In this document: positions 6,108 through 7,371 of the stretch, piece by piece | Position numbering within the stretch: the first letter of the stretch is position 1 | Layout: every line of letters starts with the position of its first letter | Assembly: GCA_945875045.1 (NCBI GenBank) | Contig: CAMCIX010000073.1 | Location: 1-7,371 of the forward strand | DNA from: an uncultured Clostridia bacterium | GTDB lineage: Bacteria; Bacillota; Clostridia; Oscillospirales; Acutalibacteraceae | Length of the DNA stretch: 7,371 nucleotides | Direction of reading: 5' to 3' | Notes under the pieces: model-generated | Told to the model about the DNA's origin: nothing | What the model saw: the letters and a program-made list of their open reading frames with translations, nothing else | The model's database searches: none | Position numbers and translations under genes: made by a program

Positions 6108-6530
6108 TTATCCTTTCTGCCAGTTGAGCGCATCCTCGAATGAGAAGCCGCCGCCCAGCCGCTTGACTTCTTTTACACATTCTCCACGCAGTCGTTCGAG
6201 TGATGTGGGATCGATGTCCTGTGTCGCCGCAATAAGATTTTGCACGATAGCAATTTCAACCGCCAGCTTAAACATCATACGGTTCTGTCGGTTATCGCTG
6301 TTGTCTACGATTGCCTTGAGGGTGGAGGTCACCACTTTCGGCAGGTATCCTCTTGCATTTTCTGTGCTGAGATATCCGGCGTAGAAGACAATTGCCTTCT
6401 CGATGAATTCCGATCTGCTGCGACAGTCGTCTTGCTCGTACAGTTTGTCGACCAACTCCAAGATAGACGGTTTAAACCAGCTTTGAAACCGTCTTTTTAC
6501 CTCTTTTTCTCTTTTCTGTTCCTTATCCAT
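6108..6530 (-). CDS. Ribbon-helix-helix auxiliary mobilization protein
   Basis: This 140-aa protein begins MDKEQKREKEVKRRFQSWF. Residues about 13-19 form the likely DNA-contacting strand, followed by two helices (PSILELVDKLYEQD and RSRSEFIEKAIVFYAGYL), an Arc/MetJ/CopG-type ribbon-helix-helix pattern. The rest (about 60-140) is mainly helical, with a Met/Val-rich stretch (MMFKLAVEIAIVQNLIAA). The ATG at 6528-6530 is chosen because AGGAGG (complement of 6539-6544) lies eight bases upstream; an in-frame start at 6632 would add 34 residues that run through the repeat region and are unlikely to be translated. It sits directly upstream of the relaxase and directly downstream of the repeat-rich region, the classic position of a relaxosome accessory protein that binds oriT and may repress the operon. 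Function is by family and context. Confidence 0.82.
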   Translation of the reverse strand: MDKEQKREKEVKRRFQSWFKPSILELVDKLYEQDDCRSRSEFIEKAIVFYAGYLSTENARGYLPKVVTSTLKAIVDNSDNRQNRMMFKLAVEIAIVQNLIAATQDIDPTSLERLRGECVKEVKRLGGGFSFEDALNWQKG

Positions 6531-6552
6531 AGGATTTTCCTCCTTCCTGCAT

Positions 6553-6743
6553 ACGGCACCGAGGACGGCACCGTGTTTTTTCCTTGAAACACTGCGGTTT
6601 CTTGGGTTTACGGCACCGTACTTAGTCGGCATCCCCTGAAATACGGCACCGTAATTTTCAGCAGCTTCAAACCGTCAAAAACCCTTGTGCGGTCGGCGTT
6701 GCCGTCCGCTGTGAGCCGAGTCGAGTGCCGTTTTACGGCACCG
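6553..6743 (+). repeat. Five direct ACGGCACCG repeats
   Basis: Exact copies start at 6553, 6565, 6610, 6643 and 6735, all in the same orientation. Two (6609-6620 and 6642-6653) are extended to the near-palindrome TACGG-CA-CCGTA. A partial inverted copy, GTGCCGT (6725-6731), pairs with the last repeat to form a hairpin. Irregular spacing (12, 45, 33 and 92 nt) rules out a CRISPR array or a simple tandem repeat and suits protein-binding sites. Confidence 0.7.
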
Positions 6744-6747
6744 ACTC
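6718..6747. repeat. Strong inverted repeat, 12 bp with one bulge
   Basis: GAGTCG (6718-6723), bulged A (6724) and GTGCCG (6725-6730) pair with CGGCAC (6736-6741) and CGACTC (6742-6747) across a TTTTA loop. It incorporates the last ACGGCACCG repeat. No T-tract of terminator length follows on either strand, so a structural oriT hairpin or protein-binding site is preferred to a terminator for the edge gene. Confidence 0.6.
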
Positions 6748-6758
6748 TTTCACCTGCT

Positions 6759-6782
6759 TGCCTTTCCACCCAACGAAAGGCA
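6759..6782. repeat. 8-bp inverted repeat TGCCTTTC/GAAAGGCA
   Basis: TGCCTTTC (6759-6766) and GAAAGGCA (6775-6782) are perfectly complementary with an 8-nt loop, 11 bp from the preceding hairpin. It is part of the same structured region; its individual role is unknown. Confidence 0.5.
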
Positions 6783-6919
6783 GAGAAAATTCCGTTTTTA
6801 CTGCCTGATTCGTTTCCTCCTGAAACCGCCCAAATTTCGTTCGAACGTCCTTTCGCTTGTGTTTTCCCGACCTCGGCGTGAAACTCGCCACACGAGGCGA
6901 CACGGTGGCTCACAAGGGG

Positions 6920-7371
6920 CTACATCTGTATCGTCGGAGCATCAGACTCATCCTCGTTGGTAGTTTCATCCGACAGATCAATCTCTTTGCCGGCGAGACT
7001 GTTATTAAAAATTTCACGGCGGCATTCTTCGTCACGGTAATCGGAACGGAATGCTTTGTACGCCGCTACCGAAAAATCATGCAGGGTGTATGTCCACCAT
7101 GCGTTATCACTGCTGTCGCAGATGCTGACATTGCCTTCGTCCAAATCAAACTCGACAAGCGCAGTGATGCGTTCGTCCGAATTGATATCCGTGCAGGCTT
7201 CATTGAACTCTTTAAGGCTTATGGGATTTGTTTCTATAAAGGCGGCTGCGAGAGTTTCGGGATTTGCCGACAGCTCACCTCGGTCATAGAGACGGTATCG
7301 GTATGCCGCCTGCATCGGTGTGCGGAAGTGGTCGCTTGTGAAATGATAATCCTCGCCGTTTTCACGGATAT
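6920..7371 (-). CDS. Unrecognised acidic ICE protein, 3' part (start lies beyond window)
   Basis: The frame is open from the right edge (first full codon ends at 7369) to TAG at 6920-6922, giving 149 visible residues. The first visible residues, IRENGEDYHFTSDHFRTP, precede an internal Met at 7315, so that Met is probably not the start. The visible part is acidic, with aromatic-rich stretches (NAWWTYTLHDFSVAAYKAF) and a low-complexity Asp/Glu/Thr tail (DLSDETTNEDESDAPT). I see no catalytic motif, membrane segment or signal peptide. I do not recognise the family. Its position upstream of the candidate oriT and its strand agree with an ICE accessory gene, perhaps a conserved domain-of-unknown-function protein. 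Coding is supported by uninterrupted frame and protein-like composition. Confidence 0.75.
   Translation of the reverse strand, partial: IRENGEDYHFTSDHFRTPMQAAYRYRLYDRGELSANPETLAAAFIETNPISLKEFNEACTDINSDERITALVEFDLDEGNVSICDSSDNAWWTYTLHDFSVAAYKAFRSDYRDEECRREIFNNSLAGKEIDLSDETTNEDESDAPTIQM

Larger units (their letters stand above)
6531..6919. other. Candidate oriT / relaxosome-binding region
   Basis: This 389-bp stretch separates the edge gene from the mobilization genes. It holds five exact ACGGCACCG copies, a 12-bp-stem hairpin (6718-6747), an 8-bp-stem hairpin (6759-6782), a hairpin with one T-T mismatch (6689-6709), a smaller GAAAC/GTTTC stem (6586-6601) and a 10-bp palindrome CGTTCGAACG (6838-6847). 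Position next to the auxiliary protein and relaxase, together with iterated motifs and hairpins, is the usual setting of an oriT. I cannot place the nick. Frames that stay open here encode only repeat-derived, low-plausibility peptides. The promoter of the mobilization genes probably lies here too, but I see no convincing -35/-10 pair. Confidence 0.5.

Noticed and set aside
6531..6632. 34-residue N-terminal extension of the ribbon-helix-helix protein
   Set aside because: The ATG at 6528-6530 has a far better SD, and the extension is encoded by the ACGGCACCG repeats, giving low-complexity GAV-containing sequence.
6553..6743. CRISPR-like array
   Set aside because: The repeats are only 9 bp and irregularly spaced (12-92 nt), and no cas gene is present.
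6608..6913. 101-codon minus-strand frame in the gene-free region (begins MSHRVASCGEF)
   Set aside because: It runs through the hairpins and iterated motifs, shows no domain, and has no good SD. I treat it as a by-product of the structured region, although such frames are often annotated as hypothetical proteins.

Overview
The window is a metagenome- or draft-genome-style contig end carrying part of the transfer region of an integrative and conjugative element (ICE) from a Gram-positive anaerobe, most likely a gut Clostridia (Ruminococcaceae/Lachnospiraceae-like) host. The assignment rests on the families and their order: a VirD4-like coupling protein of the CD1115/Tn1549 type, a DUF3991/Toprim protein, a MobP3-type relaxase and a ribbon-helix-helix auxiliary protein, all preceded by strong Gram-positive Shine-Dalgarno (SD) sequences. 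All recognised genes lie on the minus strand, so the operon reads from right to left.

Layout, in transcription order: (i) 6920-7371, the 3' part of an unrecognised acidic protein running off the right edge; (ii) 6531-6919, a 389-bp gene-free region with five copies of ACGGCACCG and several hairpins, the best candidate for the origin of transfer (oriT) and/or the binding region of the auxiliary protein; (iii) 6108-6530, ribbon-helix-helix protein; (iv) 3924-6101, MobP3 relaxase with a C-terminal array of Sel1-like repeats; (v) 2947-3912, DUF3991/Toprim protein; (vi) 1010-2968, VirD4/TraG coupling ATPase; (vii) 763-1023, small winged helix-turn-helix protein; (viii) 339-762, a 424-bp gene-free leader with a terminator-like stem, a competing antiterminator pairing and a hairpin reaching the next gene's SD; (ix) 46-338, the start of a sigma-70-like ICE gene with an in-frame TGA at codon 36, cut off by the contig end; (x) 1-45, Illumina Nextera library adapter, which is not biological.

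How it fits together: the auxiliary protein and relaxase would form the relaxosome on oriT, the relaxase would nick and pilot the strand, the VirD4 ATPase would hand it to the type IV secretion channel (its other genes are not in this window), and the Toprim protein may act on the transferred strand. Genes iii-vii are packed with overlaps or gaps of a few bases, and three consecutive genes use non-ATG starts (TTG, GTG, GTG), suggesting translational coupling. The leader in viii is the least expected element: it looks like a conditional terminator followed by a translation-gating hairpin in front of a putative regulator.
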